This document shows positions 46,627 to 56,388 of a stretch of DNA of 64,000 bases, one piece after another. Source of the DNA: Corynespora cassiicola (taxonomy: Eukaryota; Ascomycota; Dothideomycetes; Pleosporales; Corynesporascaceae); assembly GCA_022059125.1 (NCBI GenBank), contig JAEUWY010000004.1:1922001-1986000 (forward strand). Reading direction: 5' to 3'. The position numbers were made by a program, and so were the translations under genes. The notes under the pieces are model-generated. The model made no database searches. It worked only from the letters and a program-made list of their open reading frames with translations, and was not told the DNA's origin. Positions within the stretch are counted from its first letter, which is position 1. Each line of letters starts with the position of its first letter.

Positions 46627-47356
46627 GCAACAGCAGCAGCAAATGGCGAGTGCGTCTCCTCAGGGGATACCTCAAGGAAATACCAACCTTGGTACCATGA
46701 ATCTCGAACAGCTGCGTAATCATTACATGACCCAGAAGCAAAATCTTCTGAACATGTATGGTTCTAACGTACCGCAGCAGCATGTGGCACGTATCCGGCA
46801 ACTGGAGATGGCCATCGCGCAGCGCACACAGCAGCAGGCCCAACAGCAACAACAGGCTCAGCAGCAGCAGCAGCAGCCGGGCGGGCAGGGGAACATGAAC
46901 CCGATGAGCCAAGCGATGCAGAATCAGATGAGCAACATGGGTGGCATGGGCCAGCAAACGCCAGTTCATATGCAGCAGTACCAGCAGATGCTACAGCAAC
47001 AGCGCGCACAACAGGCTCGTCAGCAGCAGATGCTCCAGATGCAGCGCATGCAACAGAGCGGGCAGATGTCCAATAACATGATGGGCAACATGCAAATGAA
47101 CATGGGGAACAACACCATGGGCGGCATGGGCAACATGGGCGGAATGCAGGGGATGCAAGGCATGAACATGAACAATATGGGCAACATGAGCAACATGAAC
47201 ATGAACAACATGGGCGGGATGAACATGCAGCAAATGAATCAGCAGCAAATGCAGCAGCAAATGCTGATGATGCGCCAGGCTCAAGCGCAAGCACAGCAGA
47301 GGATGTCTGGCCAGGGCGGTCAAGGCCAAGGCGGCATGGAATGGAGCGGGGTCTAA
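44378..47356 (+). CDS. spt20: Spt20, SAGA complex subunit
   Basis: Two exons, 44378-44522 and 44577-47356 (54-bp intron with ACTAAT branch, phase 1), give 974 aa. The Spt20 domain follows the junction: ILAKFKGNPPSLRVFLHANH, SPMREILVHIRERTVPHNML, then GTPFYDDCLIVEVHDFR. The rest is low complexity. There is a Lys/Glu/Arg-rich coiled-coil (about 420-470), poly-Gln tracts at bases 45809-45859 and 46568-46643 and shorter ones after, and a Met/Asn/Gly-rich C-terminus. Spt20 is a core structural subunit of the SAGA co-activator in the nucleus, needed for complex assembly. Length and Gln content agree with other filamentous fungi. Confidence 0.9.
45809..45859 (+). repeat. CAA/CAG repeat encoding about 17 Gln in Spt20
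   Basis: A run of CAA units passing into CAG units, in frame within the Spt20 gene. Confidence 0.9.
46568..46643 (+). repeat. CAG/CAA repeat encoding about 25 Gln in Spt20
   Basis: Mixed CAG and CAA units, in frame. Mixing of synonymous codons should slow slippage compared with a pure repeat. Confidence 0.9.
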
Positions 47357-48012
47357 AGAGTCTCGACGGACCGGAGTGGGTGAGAGTTGCTGCTCTTTGA
47401 ACTTTGCATCTGCGTTGAGCATAAACGGTGTTACGGAATTAAAAGTATGTACTGGAGATACCCCTTTCAACTTGCGAGTATGGGTGGCATGATTAGGGCT
47501 TCCTAACGCATATTCCTCGGAGTTTTGGCGAAGTCGCTTCCCGCTCTGCCGTCCTCACCGGAGCATTTTGACGGCGTGCGTAGAGTCGAAAAAAAAAAAT
47601 TATCATCAGTCAATGGGAGCTTAGTATTTAAATCACGAGTATGTTGGTGAGGTCTCATTCCTTTGTGATGCAGTTGCCTGCAATTTGTTCGCAACAGGTG
47701 AGCATCTCAAGGCGCCACTAGAGACTGCTCATGAACATTTTTGACCTTTCTCGCATGTTGAGGGCACATGTTGGACGTGAAAGTGGCCGGTACCAAGCTC
47801 AAAGCCCTGGTGAATGAAGCTATGATGGTCCTAAACGCCGTCTTATTTCAGATGGCAATTACCTAGGTAACCATAGTACATACATTGTGAGTATCATGTG
47901 AAAACCTTCGCGAGCCATCTCTTCCGACCACTAGAAATGGTATTGAGCTCACTATTTTCCCTTGTTGCCTGCAATTCCCCCTGGTCAATTTTTTGTGACT
48001 CTAGTTGACTGC
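47357..48012. other. Convergent intergenic region
   Basis: Between the 3' ends of the Spt20 and SRPBCC genes. It holds a TACCTAGGTA palindrome at 47860-47869. No gene seen. Confidence 0.5.
47860..47869. repeat. TACCTAGGTA palindrome, copy 3
   Basis: Exact copy, within the convergent spacer downstream of the Spt20 gene. It is not in a promoter region, unlike copies 1 and 2. Confidence 0.7.
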
Positions 48013-48602
48013 TTATTTCTTGGAGGCAGCCTTGGCCAGGTCGGCAAGGGCCTCGCGACGCTTGAACTTGGCATCCTCGATGACACCTGCACAAACTTAG
48101 CAAATCGAGTTTCCAAGTCCGGGATCAAGACAACTTACCGGCATCGGCATCGCTCGAGAAGTTGCCACTCCAGGTAACGTAGGTGTGGCCGGCGTGGTCG
48201 CCAGAGGTGACGGGGTAGGCGCGGATAGTGGAGACGACCGAGGTGTAGGTCAAGGCGGGCTGGGAGGAGATGACGCTGTAGGTGATGTAGTGGTCGATGC
48301 TCTGTTTTCATTCATCCCGTGTTAGTACCGACAGGTCCTTTTGAGAAAAAAAAAAAAGACGGGCAGGGCGATCGGGGACGGCGTACAGAGTGCTCCTCCT
48401 GCTTGACCTCAAGGACGGTGCCGTCCTTGAAGGTCCACTTGACGATGTCGGTCTCGGAGGAGGCGCCCTTGACCCACTCGCTCTTGTCGAGCTTCGACCA
48501 GAAGTTGCTGAAGTCCTGGAGCTTGATGAGGTGCCAGACATGGCTGAAGGGCGCCTCGATGACGGCGGACTCGATGACGGAGGTGGAGGTGGGGATGGGC
48601 AT
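48013..48602 (-). CDS. Small SRPBCC (Bet v1-like) protein
   Basis: Three exons, 48602-48387, 48301-48139 and 48086-48013, give 150 aa. The fold pattern is clear: TSVIESAVIEAPFSHVWHLI (first strand and helix), LQDFSNFWSKLDKSEWVKG, WTFKDGTVLEVKQEEHS, then across intron 1 SIDHYITYSVISSQPALTYT and HTYVTWSGNFSSDAD. The C-terminal helix is EDAKFKRREALADLAKA. This is the polyketide-cyclase-2/START-like group, which binds hydrophobic small molecules; no ligand is known for the fungal forms. Intron 1 contains a long T run on the coding strand. Confidence 0.85.
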
Positions 48603-49276
48603 GGTGGATGAGGGTCAATTGGGGTATCTGGAAGGATCTGTGTGCGACTGTGGTTGTAAGGAGAGAGAGAAGTGAAGAGCTGAAAGTTTGACGGCCAAAA
48701 GTTTGGCGGCAGACGTCATAAGCGAGTACTGGTGATGAGGGAGAAGCTACCCCGCCCCCGCGTGCATCAAGCTTGCCCGCTGTCAATCGAGCACATCATT
48801 CACTTCCAGGGTCTTCGATCGCCTCCAGCCACCAACCACTGTGCCATGATCCTTCGCCTTCACGTCTCCAGCGCAGGCACGCCTTCTTTTCTTTTTTTCG
48901 CGTGCCCCGTCGTTTGTGGGCTCACTTATCGATAACAAATTGAAAAAAAAAGTTCGTAGCGCGCGTTGGTGGGTCGTTCCATTACGAGAGCGGTTTCACA
49001 GGATTCAACGCCGTCGCCGCACAATAAGGTGAATTGATGACTCTACCAGCTGTTTGCTATGGGCGATGACTCTTCAAGTCCCCCGAAGCGTACGACGCTC
49101 GTTGTACGACCGGTCAGTCCTCGACGATGGTGTGGCAAACATCCAAACCGTAAGCCAATCAGACGACACCAGCCACAGCCTCGCCACATGCACGCTATCC
49201 CCTTTCGGCCCATCACCTGGACGCGTCTACCAGCTAGACGACGCGGCCTCTGCAGCCTACCCCATCCTCGCCGCCA

Positions 49277-49289
49277 TTCGAGAAGCTTC
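49277..49289 (+). promoter_or_regulatory. Heat-shock element upstream of the HSP20 gene
   Basis: TTCgaGAAgcTTC is three perfectly alternating nTTCn/nGAAn units, the consensus for heat-shock factor trimers. It is about 270 bp upstream of the start codon and about 165 bp upstream of the TATA box. Confidence 0.7.
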
Positions 49290-49454
49290 CCCGGCCTTTA
49301 CACCATCTTTCTTGACTACTGTATGGTTCATGCTGGCGTGATAACACCCATCGGGCCCGGAAGTTGCGTTTCGGGGCCGACATGGCGGGTGGCAAGGCTG
49401 GGACAGTCCGCGTACGCTTGCACGTGCTGTTGGTTGCCTGGAGGAAGGCAATTG

Positions 49455-49460
49455 TATAAA
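49455..49460 (+). promoter_or_regulatory. TATA box of the HSP20 gene
   Basis: TATAAA 98 bp upstream of the ATG at 49558, in a plausible position for a strong inducible fungal promoter. Confidence 0.6.
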
Positions 49461-49557
49461 GAAGGATCAAAGCAGCCCGTGAATATTTGCTCTCCATCAC
49501 AAACCCGATTCATAACTCTCCAAGCACCACTCAAACAAAAAGGTAATCACATTGAAT

Positions 49558-50544
49558 ATGCCTTCCCTACCCTACATGAATCAATCAGCCCCCTTCTGGG
49601 ACTTTGTTGCCTCCCTCGAGCAACAAGGCCAAAACCATCCCTTCTTCTCTCAAAACCAAAACAACAACGCCGAGCGTGGCGAAGAAGGCCACCCCAACCC
49701 TCCGCCTCCGCCTCCTCCCTTTAGCCCGTGGGGCTGGGGTGAGCAAGCCTTTGGTGGCAGGGCTTTCCCCCACCGCGGACCACCCCCTCACGACCATCCC
49801 ACCGAACCTACAGAGGAGGACGGAGAAAAGGACCAGAATGACAGCCAGGATAACGGTGAGGGACCAGCTGGCTCTGACAACGAGGGCCACCCACGCGGTA
49901 GGGGCCACCATGGACGCTGCGGCGGCCCTCGCCGTGGCCACGGTCCCGGCTCTCGTGGACACCACGGCCCCGGATTTGGACGCGGTGGCTTTGGCGCGCA
50001 CCACGGCCCCCCTCACCACCAACACGGCCGCCGAGGCGGATGGGGCGGTTGGGGCGGTTGGGGAGGTCGCGGAGGGCCCTTTGGCGGAGGGCCCTTTGGC
50101 GGCGGGCCGTTCAACCCGTTCAACTTCGCCGCGGGGCTCTTCGACCCTGCTGCTGCTGCTAACGACAGCGAGAAGAAGGATGCGGCCGAGGACTTTTCGC
50201 CCGAGGCCGACATCTTCGACACGGAGGCGGCGTTTGTCATCCACGTCTCGCTCCCGGGCGCCAAGAAGGAGGACGTGGGCGTCAACTGGGACGTTGAGAA
50301 GTCGGAGCTCTCCATCGCTGGCGTGATTTATAGGCCTGGCGATGAGGACTTTCTCAAGACGCTGGCCATGGATGAGAGGAAGGTAGGGCCTTTCGAACGC
50401 AAGATTAGGCTAGGGACGAGGGCCAATCCTGCGCAGATTGACGTGGATATGATCACTGCCAAGTTGGAGGATGGTGTGCTTAGGATTGACGTTCCCAAGC
50501 TGGATACTGGCTTTGTCGAGATTAAGAAGGTTGATGTCTTGTAG
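49558..50544 (+). CDS. Small heat-shock protein (HSP20) with Gly/His-rich N-terminal arm
   Basis: Single exon, 328 aa, starting at ATG 49558. Residues 1-20 (MPSLPYMNQSAPFWDFVASL) are an amphipathic opening. Residues about 40-190 are acidic and then strongly Gly/His/Arg/Pro-rich (RGHHGRCGGPRRGHGPGSRG, then GGW and GGPF repeats). The alpha-crystallin domain begins near residue 211 (SPEADIFDTEAAFVIHVSLP) and includes the conserved late ITAKLEDGVLRIDVPK. The V-E-I of GFVEIKK may be the I-x-I-type motif for oligomer assembly. Small HSPs are usually 150-250 aa, so the arm is unusually long. An ATP-independent holdase in cytosol or nucleus, probably heat induced (HSE and TATA upstream). Confidence 0.9.
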   Translation: MPSLPYMNQSAPFWDFVASLEQQGQNHPFFSQNQNNNAERGEEGHPNPPPPPPPFSPWGWGEQAFGGRAFPHRGPPPHDHPTEPTEEDGEKDQNDSQDNGEGPAGSDNEGHPRGRGHHGRCGGPRRGHGPGSRGHHGPGFGRGGFGAHHGPPHHQHGRRGGWGGWGGWGGRGGPFGGGPFGGGPFNPFNFAAGLFDPAAAANDSEKKDAAEDFSPEADIFDTEAAFVIHVSLPGAKKEDVGVNWDVEKSELSIAGVIYRPGDEDFLKTLAMDERKVGPFERKIRLGTRANPAQIDVDMITAKLEDGVLRIDVPKLDTGFVEIKKVDVL

Positions 50545-51266
50545 AAGCATCGATGGGTACTGGCAGCAGCGCAAAATCAGAGGCTGTTTAGTTTTGATTG
50601 TTAGGTAGGTATTTGTTTCTGCTCTGTATAGTTTATGAATATCAGCTTCAAACTGCATATAATCTCGTACCACTAAGTAAATGCTTAACGTGCACCCAAA
50701 GTACCTGGGTATTGATGCTTGCGTTATTGGCCTGACGCGCACACGCGCGGTCACGTGTTTTTGTGTTCCATCTGATGCCCGCGGGCATCTCAATATGGTT
50801 CACGTAGTATGAATACAGTAGCCTAGATACTTTGTTTTTAGCTGTTTGCCCTTTTATTTCTCCTTTCGACTTATCGGCATTTGTAACTTCCAAAAAAAGA
50901 GGCAATTTGGCTTTCGTTATCTCTCTTCACACATGTTTAGTTATCTGTTTGCTACCTACCTAGGTAAGTAATGTGTCAAAGCTCACTTAGATTAACCAAG
51001 TTTTAGGTTACTCGACGATTCTTTGCTGTTTGTGAGCATGTTTACTTTTGCACGGCCTAGCAGGTTCTACGATCACTCCTTCGCACGCTTCACCTAATTA
51101 CTGCGCTTTCACCGCAATCCTTCACTCCTCTCTCTCTCTATGCTCACGCATAGGGTACCTCAACATCAATCATCGGAATCCACACATATTAACCAGTCAC
51201 ATCACCAATTTCTTCAGGAGACTGTTATTGTTCCGAGATTACTCATTCTAGTAGTATAGCGCAGTC
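50545..51266. other. Intergenic
   Basis: Downstream of the HSP20 gene and upstream of the DUF3445 gene. It contains a CACGTG at about 50752 and the palindrome TACCTAGGTA at 50957-50966, with an overlapping TACC repeat on its left. No gene seen. Confidence 0.5.
50957..50966. repeat. TACCTAGGTA palindrome, copy 4
   Basis: Exact copy about 300 bp upstream of the DUF3445 gene. Confidence 0.7.
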
Positions 51267-52813
51267 ATGCCTCACTCAAAAGAGCTCAATCTTGCTACGA
51301 AATTGGGCCATGTTATGCACATAGCTCTCGCCGTATTCATTGGAGTCTTTTTTATCTGGATTGGCATCGTTATAGTACGTCTCTGGTTTTACAGGGGCGC
51401 TCTAGCCCCCGTCCCCGAGAAATACGAGATCCGACCGCAGTACCTCAAAGAGCGATACCGACAGAGCCAGATCGCAGCTGCCGAGGCCGAGGCCCTGCAA
51501 CCACGCGGAAATCGAATGACCATGTTCCCGAACCCAGATCTCGACCACTTTACAGGCGAACTTCTTGCCAGTCAGAAGGCAGTGGCGGACATGGAGACAA
51601 AAGCATATCTGCGAGAGGAGGCGAGGATATCGAGGCTGCCGGCTTTTGTGCAGGACGACTGTGGGGATGGTAGCGAGTTTCCAGCGGTGCCGGTTGCTAC
51701 ACCTCTGAGTTCCATCACGCCTCGTCGGTCTCTGCCTTCTCGCGAAGACAAGATCAGCTACCTGAATTTGGGACTCAAGAAGCTCCCCGACCTGCGCGAC
51801 TGGTTGCGAGTTGACCATGAATACGCGGCGCTCTACAATGCAAGATCGTATTTGCTGGCAGTAAAGCGGGAGGAATGCATCCAAGTGACCCCCAATGCAG
51901 AGGAAGCATGTGTGGAGTTGATGGAAGAGGTGGTCGGGTTCCTAGTCAAGACTTATCCCCAATTCTTCGAAATCATCTGTCGGGGTCGCCAGAGATCTGT
52001 ACGGAACAAGATCACCAAGCAAAAATTTGCACTTCAACGGCCATTTGACTACCATCCGCTGGAGGTGTGCGCACGATTGGCGATGGAGGACTTTAACATA
52101 TTGATGAAGGGAGAATTCACCGGACAGCACTACTTGTATGCTTTCCTCTTATTCCCTCCCCTACAATTGGGAAAATAATAATCTGACGTGAGCTCTAGGC
52201 AAGCGAGCGCGACCATATTCCCCGCTGGTTGGTACCTGCGCAAGCGCATTGGCAAATCAATATCCGATCTCCAAGGTCCCGTGCCGCTATGGAAGGGCAA
52301 GTTTCAGACAGGCATCCAGGATGGAACTATATGCTGACTTCACCAGATCTTCCCAAAATCCTCGACCTCAGCTACTTCACAGCACCTGATGAGAAAACAT
52401 GCATGGAACGAAACACATTCTTGATTCAGATCAACCCCGATGGCCGATCGCTTGCATCGTTGCTCTTTGTACAGGAAGGGAAGGACTTTTTCCCCGGTCG
52501 ACTCTCAAACTTGAAGCCGAGCAATGTCGTCGTTCGTAGGGAAAGGCAGACTTTCCGACGCTTGCCAAAGACTGGGGCTATTGTATTCTCGGTGAAGACA
52601 AGCACTGAGAACTTGGTCGACTTGGATATGAGAGAGAAGAAGAAGCTCTCTAATGACATTAGGAATTGGCCCACTGAGATGGCTATATATAAGGGCAGGC
52701 CATTATGGCAGCGGGTTGTGATTGGGTTTTGCGAAGGGAAGCCAATTATCAAGGATGATTACTCGGTTGTCGATCCTGGAGAGTTCACGAGGGCTGGTGA
52801 TGATCTGGATTGA
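51267..52813 (+). CDS. DUF3445 protein (heme-dependent oxidative N-demethylase-like), membrane-anchored
   Basis: Three exons, 51267-52135, 52199-52296 and 52347-52813, give 477 aa. Intron 1 is GT-AG. Intron 2 starts with GCAAGT after AAGG and ends CACCAG; only this GC-AG splice keeps the frame. Residues 15-40 (MHIALAVFIGVFFIWIGIVI) form an N-terminal membrane anchor. The DUF3445 core shows YLNLGLKKLPDLRDWLRVDH, FPAGWYLRKRIGKSISDLQG, then PVPLWK, and RERQTFRRLPKTGAIVFSVK, which are the family's most conserved blocks. Bacterial relatives bind heme b and oxidatively demethylate amines; activity in fungi is untested. Confidence 0.85.
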
Positions 52814-53647
52814 AGGTCTTAACACGGACCATTGGTCTGCCATCGAAGTTGAGAAAGCTTAGGAGGCTTGAATTGTCTCGCTTTAACTCAATTAGGCTTA
52901 CTATGCACTAGAACAAAGATGTAGTGGAGTTTGATATGCAACCTGCTGACGCTGATTCCGGGGTTAAGCTTGGGAAACGGATGGCTAACTCGATTTGGAA
53001 TAGCTCTCCATAGGACCTCAGGAAAACCTTCAAGTTTTTTGGAATCACAAACAGCCTTTGCTTATCTTACCTTGCTTTTGTGTAGCATCCATTAAATCCA
53101 TACTACTCTAGCGAAAAGCTGAGCCGTATTTGCTGGTAGTTCCAGTTCACCAATCTTTTCTCAAAAAGTGATGTTCAGACCGAGACAATAGCACAATGAT
53201 GAAGATTTGAGTTCCGGAAAAAGCTTTATGCTAGAAAGAATAGCCACACGATATCCAAAAAGACTAATAGCGTCCTACTTATAAACCAATCGTATTAAGA
53301 TCTGTGGCGGATGCGAGCGGATGGAAGTTCCTCCCTTGAGATCTGGGGCCTATGACCGAGACCCGACGCTATGTCCGACTTTGCCCCACATACTCAAGAT
53401 TTGCACAAGAGCCAATGGAGCTCTTTTGCATATCCTGATCCATTAGTGGCTCGATAAAAGCGTCATAGGGACCCATCGAGAGAATGATATCAATCGGACT
53501 TTAGGTTTAACAGCGACTGGTAGGGGTATATAAGTATTGTGTATCGTTGCAGGCCATGGAAATCCATTAGCTAAGTTACTTCATCTACTCAGAATTAACC
53601 TTCGCAAGATAACATCATCACGTACATACGAGCCTTCTATATCCAAG
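52814..53647. other. Intergenic
   Basis: Promoter region of the aldo/keto reductase. TATATAA lies at 53527-53533. No gene seen. Confidence 0.5.
53527..53533 (+). promoter_or_regulatory. TATA box of the aldo/keto reductase gene
   Basis: TATATAA 115 bp upstream of the preferred ATG at 53648. The frame is open further upstream, with an ATG at 53537, but that lies only 4 bp after this box, so 53648 is the likely start. Confidence 0.6.
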
Positions 53648-54805
53648 ATGCCGACTACTATCAATTTCGATTCTCCCATCGCCCGACACAGACTTCTGTC
53701 ACCCACAGCTGCTGTGCGTGTATCTCCCCTTTGCCTCGGTGCCATGACCTTTGGTTCTGGACAGAGGGAACGATACGGAGACTGCACCAAAGAAGACGCG
53801 TGGGGAATCCTGGATCACTTCTACAGCGAAGGCGGGAACTTTATCGATACCGCGAACGGATACCAACACGGTGAATCGGAAGAATGGCTCGGCGAGTGGA
53901 TGGCGCAACGCAAGAATCGCGATGAGATGGTGATTGCGACCAAGTATTCAACTCAATACATGGGCAACCGCGATGGCGTTATCAAGACAAATTACGTTGG
54001 AAACGGATCCAAGAGCATGAAGCTTTCGGTCGAGGCCTCGTTGAAGAAACTTCAAACCACATACATTGATCTCTTCTACGTTCATTGGTGGGACTATACG
54101 GCAAGCATTCCCGAGGTGATGCACTCTCTCAACGATCTTGTCGTTTCTGGCAAAGTCATCTATCTAGGAATCTCGGATACACCAGCCTGGATCGTCTCAA
54201 TGGCCAACGAATATGCGCGCAACAACGGCCTCCGTCCCTTTACGGTATATCAGGGAATGTGGAATGCAGGCATGCGAGATTTCGAGCGCGACATCATCCC
54301 CATGTGTAAGAGCCAGGGAATGGCGCTTTGCCCGTACGGTGTACTTGGGCAAGGACGGTTCCAGACTGAAGAGGGCTACAAGGAGCGCGAAAAGCACAAC
54401 CCAGGCCGAAACTTCATCCCCCTTTCTGAACACGACAAGCGCATCTCCAAGGTCCTTGAGGACATCTCGAAGGAGAAGGGGTGCGAGCTGTTACAAGTTG
54501 CACTGGCCTACGTTATGCAAAAGACGCCGTACGTCTTCCCTATTGTGGGCCAGAGGAAGGTGTCGCATCTCAAAGGCAGCATTGCTGGGGTGGCTATTGC
54601 GCTATCGGAGGAGGAAATCAAGAAGATTGAGTCCGCCTACGAGTTCGACCATGGGTTCCCCCATACCTTCCTCAGCGGTACCCTGTTCGACCAATCTACC
54701 CCACGCCAGGCTGAGGGTCCTCAAGACGTATGGCTGACCAAGACGGCTGAGTTGAAGATTGACTTTGTCGAAGAGCCCAAGGCCTTGAGACAGCCGTCAA
54801 AGTAG
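53648..54805 (+). CDS. Aldo/keto reductase, aryl-alcohol dehydrogenase / norsolorinic acid reductase-like
   Basis: Single exon, 385 aa from ATG 53648. The AKR tetrad is visible: Asp67 and Tyr72 in NFIDTANGYQHG, Lys99 in MVIATKYS, His146 in DLFYVHWWDY. LGISDTPAWIVSMAN, CPYGVLGQGRF and PYVFPIVGQRKVSHLKG give the barrel and the NADPH-binding loop. The type is closest to fungal aryl-alcohol dehydrogenases and the NorB/NorA-like group. It reduces aldehydes or ketones with NADPH in the cytosol. There is no polyketide synthase nearby, so a toxin-pathway role is not supported by context. Confidence 0.92.
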   Translation: MPTTINFDSPIARHRLLSPTAAVRVSPLCLGAMTFGSGQRERYGDCTKEDAWGILDHFYSEGGNFIDTANGYQHGESEEWLGEWMAQRKNRDEMVIATKYSTQYMGNRDGVIKTNYVGNGSKSMKLSVEASLKKLQTTYIDLFYVHWWDYTASIPEVMHSLNDLVVSGKVIYLGISDTPAWIVSMANEYARNNGLRPFTVYQGMWNAGMRDFERDIIPMCKSQGMALCPYGVLGQGRFQTEEGYKEREKHNPGRNFIPLSEHDKRISKVLEDISKEKGCELLQVALAYVMQKTPYVFPIVGQRKVSHLKGSIAGVAIALSEEEIKKIESAYEFDHGFPHTFLSGTLFDQSTPRQAEGPQDVWLTKTAELKIDFVEEPKALRQPSK

Positions 54806-55599
54806 TAGAGGCATAAGATAGGAGAGTTTCATACGCCCCAAAATAGGGATAAAGGATAAGCCCGAAGTACTGGCATCTTCTTTCGGTGCACGAATCCTGG
54901 TATGCTCGTTAGCATGTGCGAACGACATCACTGTCCTAAAGATTTTAATGTTATATATGTTATACAATGCCTATTTTCGACAATGACTAGATGTTGTAAC
55001 CAGAGTACTTCACTATGTCCCATTCGTAGTGTACTGTGCAGTGTGCGTCCACGAAAGCGTGTCATTGGAAAGGTTCAATCACTAGAAGAGACTATTTTAG
55101 TGTAAATGCACAGACGCAGATCTCCAAGATTACGCAATGCGCATTAGACCAAAATGACGCAGGAAAGAGCCACTGATGCCTGACGATAGAAGGGACTCCT
55201 TGGTTGAGGAAATTCAACTGTGCGCACAGCAGGCGGATGGCGTCAAGAATTCAGAAAAGATACCGAGCGCATCCGATCGTGACGCAGCAGCTAACACTGA
55301 TGTGAACATGACAGAGAGCGATGACCATGCCAAAAATACTCTAGCGAATGAGATTAGGCGTCATCAGTGACGTACAGAGCGTATTTTATCGCCGAATGCA
55401 GGGTAGTCCCGTCCGCAGCTCGTGTTGTGAAACTGATAGGATGCAGTGGGGGCGTGGCGGGGCAGACCTTCAAAACAAGCCAGCTTTCTACATTTCACTT
55501 ACTCACATCGCCAATCGTTCTGTATTCCATCGCTTGTATCTGGTCGACTCCAAAGGATACCTGACGCCCCGTCGTGTTGTCAGGCCGCTGCATCGGGTG
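54806..55599. other. Intergenic / possible 5' exons
   Basis: A plus-strand frame at 55176-55370 (MPDDRRDSLVEEIQLCAQQA and onward) reads like protein and could be a first exon of the next gene, but no clean donor links it. Confidence 0.35.
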
Positions 55600-56388
55600 A
55601 TGCCCTCATTCGCTTACGCCACTCTCAGCTCGGGGAATACGGAGAAGCCGACAACAATTTGCGCCTACTGCAAACAACTCGGCGAAGCGAGAAGAAATAG
55701 CTGCACAGAGCCACACACTTGCGGAAAACTATCAAAGCCCCCAAAATATCAGTCACCCCGGAAGCGACCACCGCGGAACAAGCTTCAGAAACGTGGTTTG
55801 ACGCCCTCGGAGATCCAGCTACCACCAATCGTTTACATCTTACAATATGAGCCTTACCCGTATAAAACCAGCCCGGGAAGTTTTCTGGGCGTCTTTTCCA
55901 ATTTCAACAAGGTGACTACGGGGGCCATTCTGAACGGGGCTTTTACCTTTTCGCGCGAGGGCCTACTCGACGGGAACGAGTATCTTAATTCAACCGGGCG
56001 GATCAAAATTCTGTCAACTCAAATTGAGCGCGAGGGGGTTGAGATACCGCTTCCGAGCCCGATCCGCGACGAAGATTCCATCAGAGAACGAGGTGGGAGT
56101 AGGAGAGGAGCAGGGTCCGATCGAGGAAGCCATCCGAGCAGAAAGGTTTACCTGGCAGTCTACAAGTCGCCCACGGAAACGGTGTGCATTGGCGCATTCT
56201 CAAGGAAGAAGAAGGCTTGGGGTGCTTGCCTTAAAGACCAGACCAAGTTGTCTTCAAACACGAGATTGCAGGAAATCACACGATTATTGGATGAGAACGA
56301 CTTGCCAACCGCCAAGGGCCGTATCCCCGGAGATGGATGGTACCATTGGACCGTTGAAGAATACGACGTTGACAAGGCCACGCGATGA
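55600..56388 (+). CDS. Uncharacterised fungal protein, 5' end unresolved
   Basis: The frame is open from 55348 to 56388. Strong coding character begins near 55828 (VYILQYEPYPYKTSPGSFLG) and runs through VFSNFNKVTTGAILNGAFTF, KVYLAVYKSPTETVCIGAFS and DGWYHWTVEEYDVD. This looks like a fungal protein family of unknown function. Between 55590 and 55830, however, another frame also reads as protein. It includes LIRLRHSQLGEYGEADNNLR and, after a TAG, TTAEQASETWFDALGDPATT, while a third frame gives EEIAAQSHTLAENYQSPQN. The true upstream exon may therefore be in a different frame, or the gene may be partly broken. The ATG at 55600 is a placeholder. Confidence 0.45.
   Translation: MPSFAYATLSSGNTEKPTTICAYCKQLGEARRNSCTEPHTCGKLSKPPKYQSPRKRPPRNKLQKRGLTPSEIQLPPIVYILQYEPYPYKTSPGSFLGVFSNFNKVTTGAILNGAFTFSREGLLDGNEYLNSTGRIKILSTQIEREGVEIPLPSPIRDEDSIRERGGSRRGAGSDRGSHPSRKVYLAVYKSPTETVCIGAFSRKKKAWGACLKDQTKLSSNTRLQEITRLLDENDLPTAKGRIPGDGWYHWTVEEYDVDKATR

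Larger units (their letters stand above)
48603..49557. other. Divergent promoter region of the SRPBCC and HSP20 genes
   Basis: Contains a heat-shock element at 49277-49289 and TATAAA at 49455-49460 for the HSP20 gene. Other frames here lack support. Confidence 0.5.

Noticed and set aside
49059..49551. Plus-strand frame covering the HSP20 promoter
   Set aside because: Basic, low-complexity translation that overlaps the heat-shock element and TATA box; no family.
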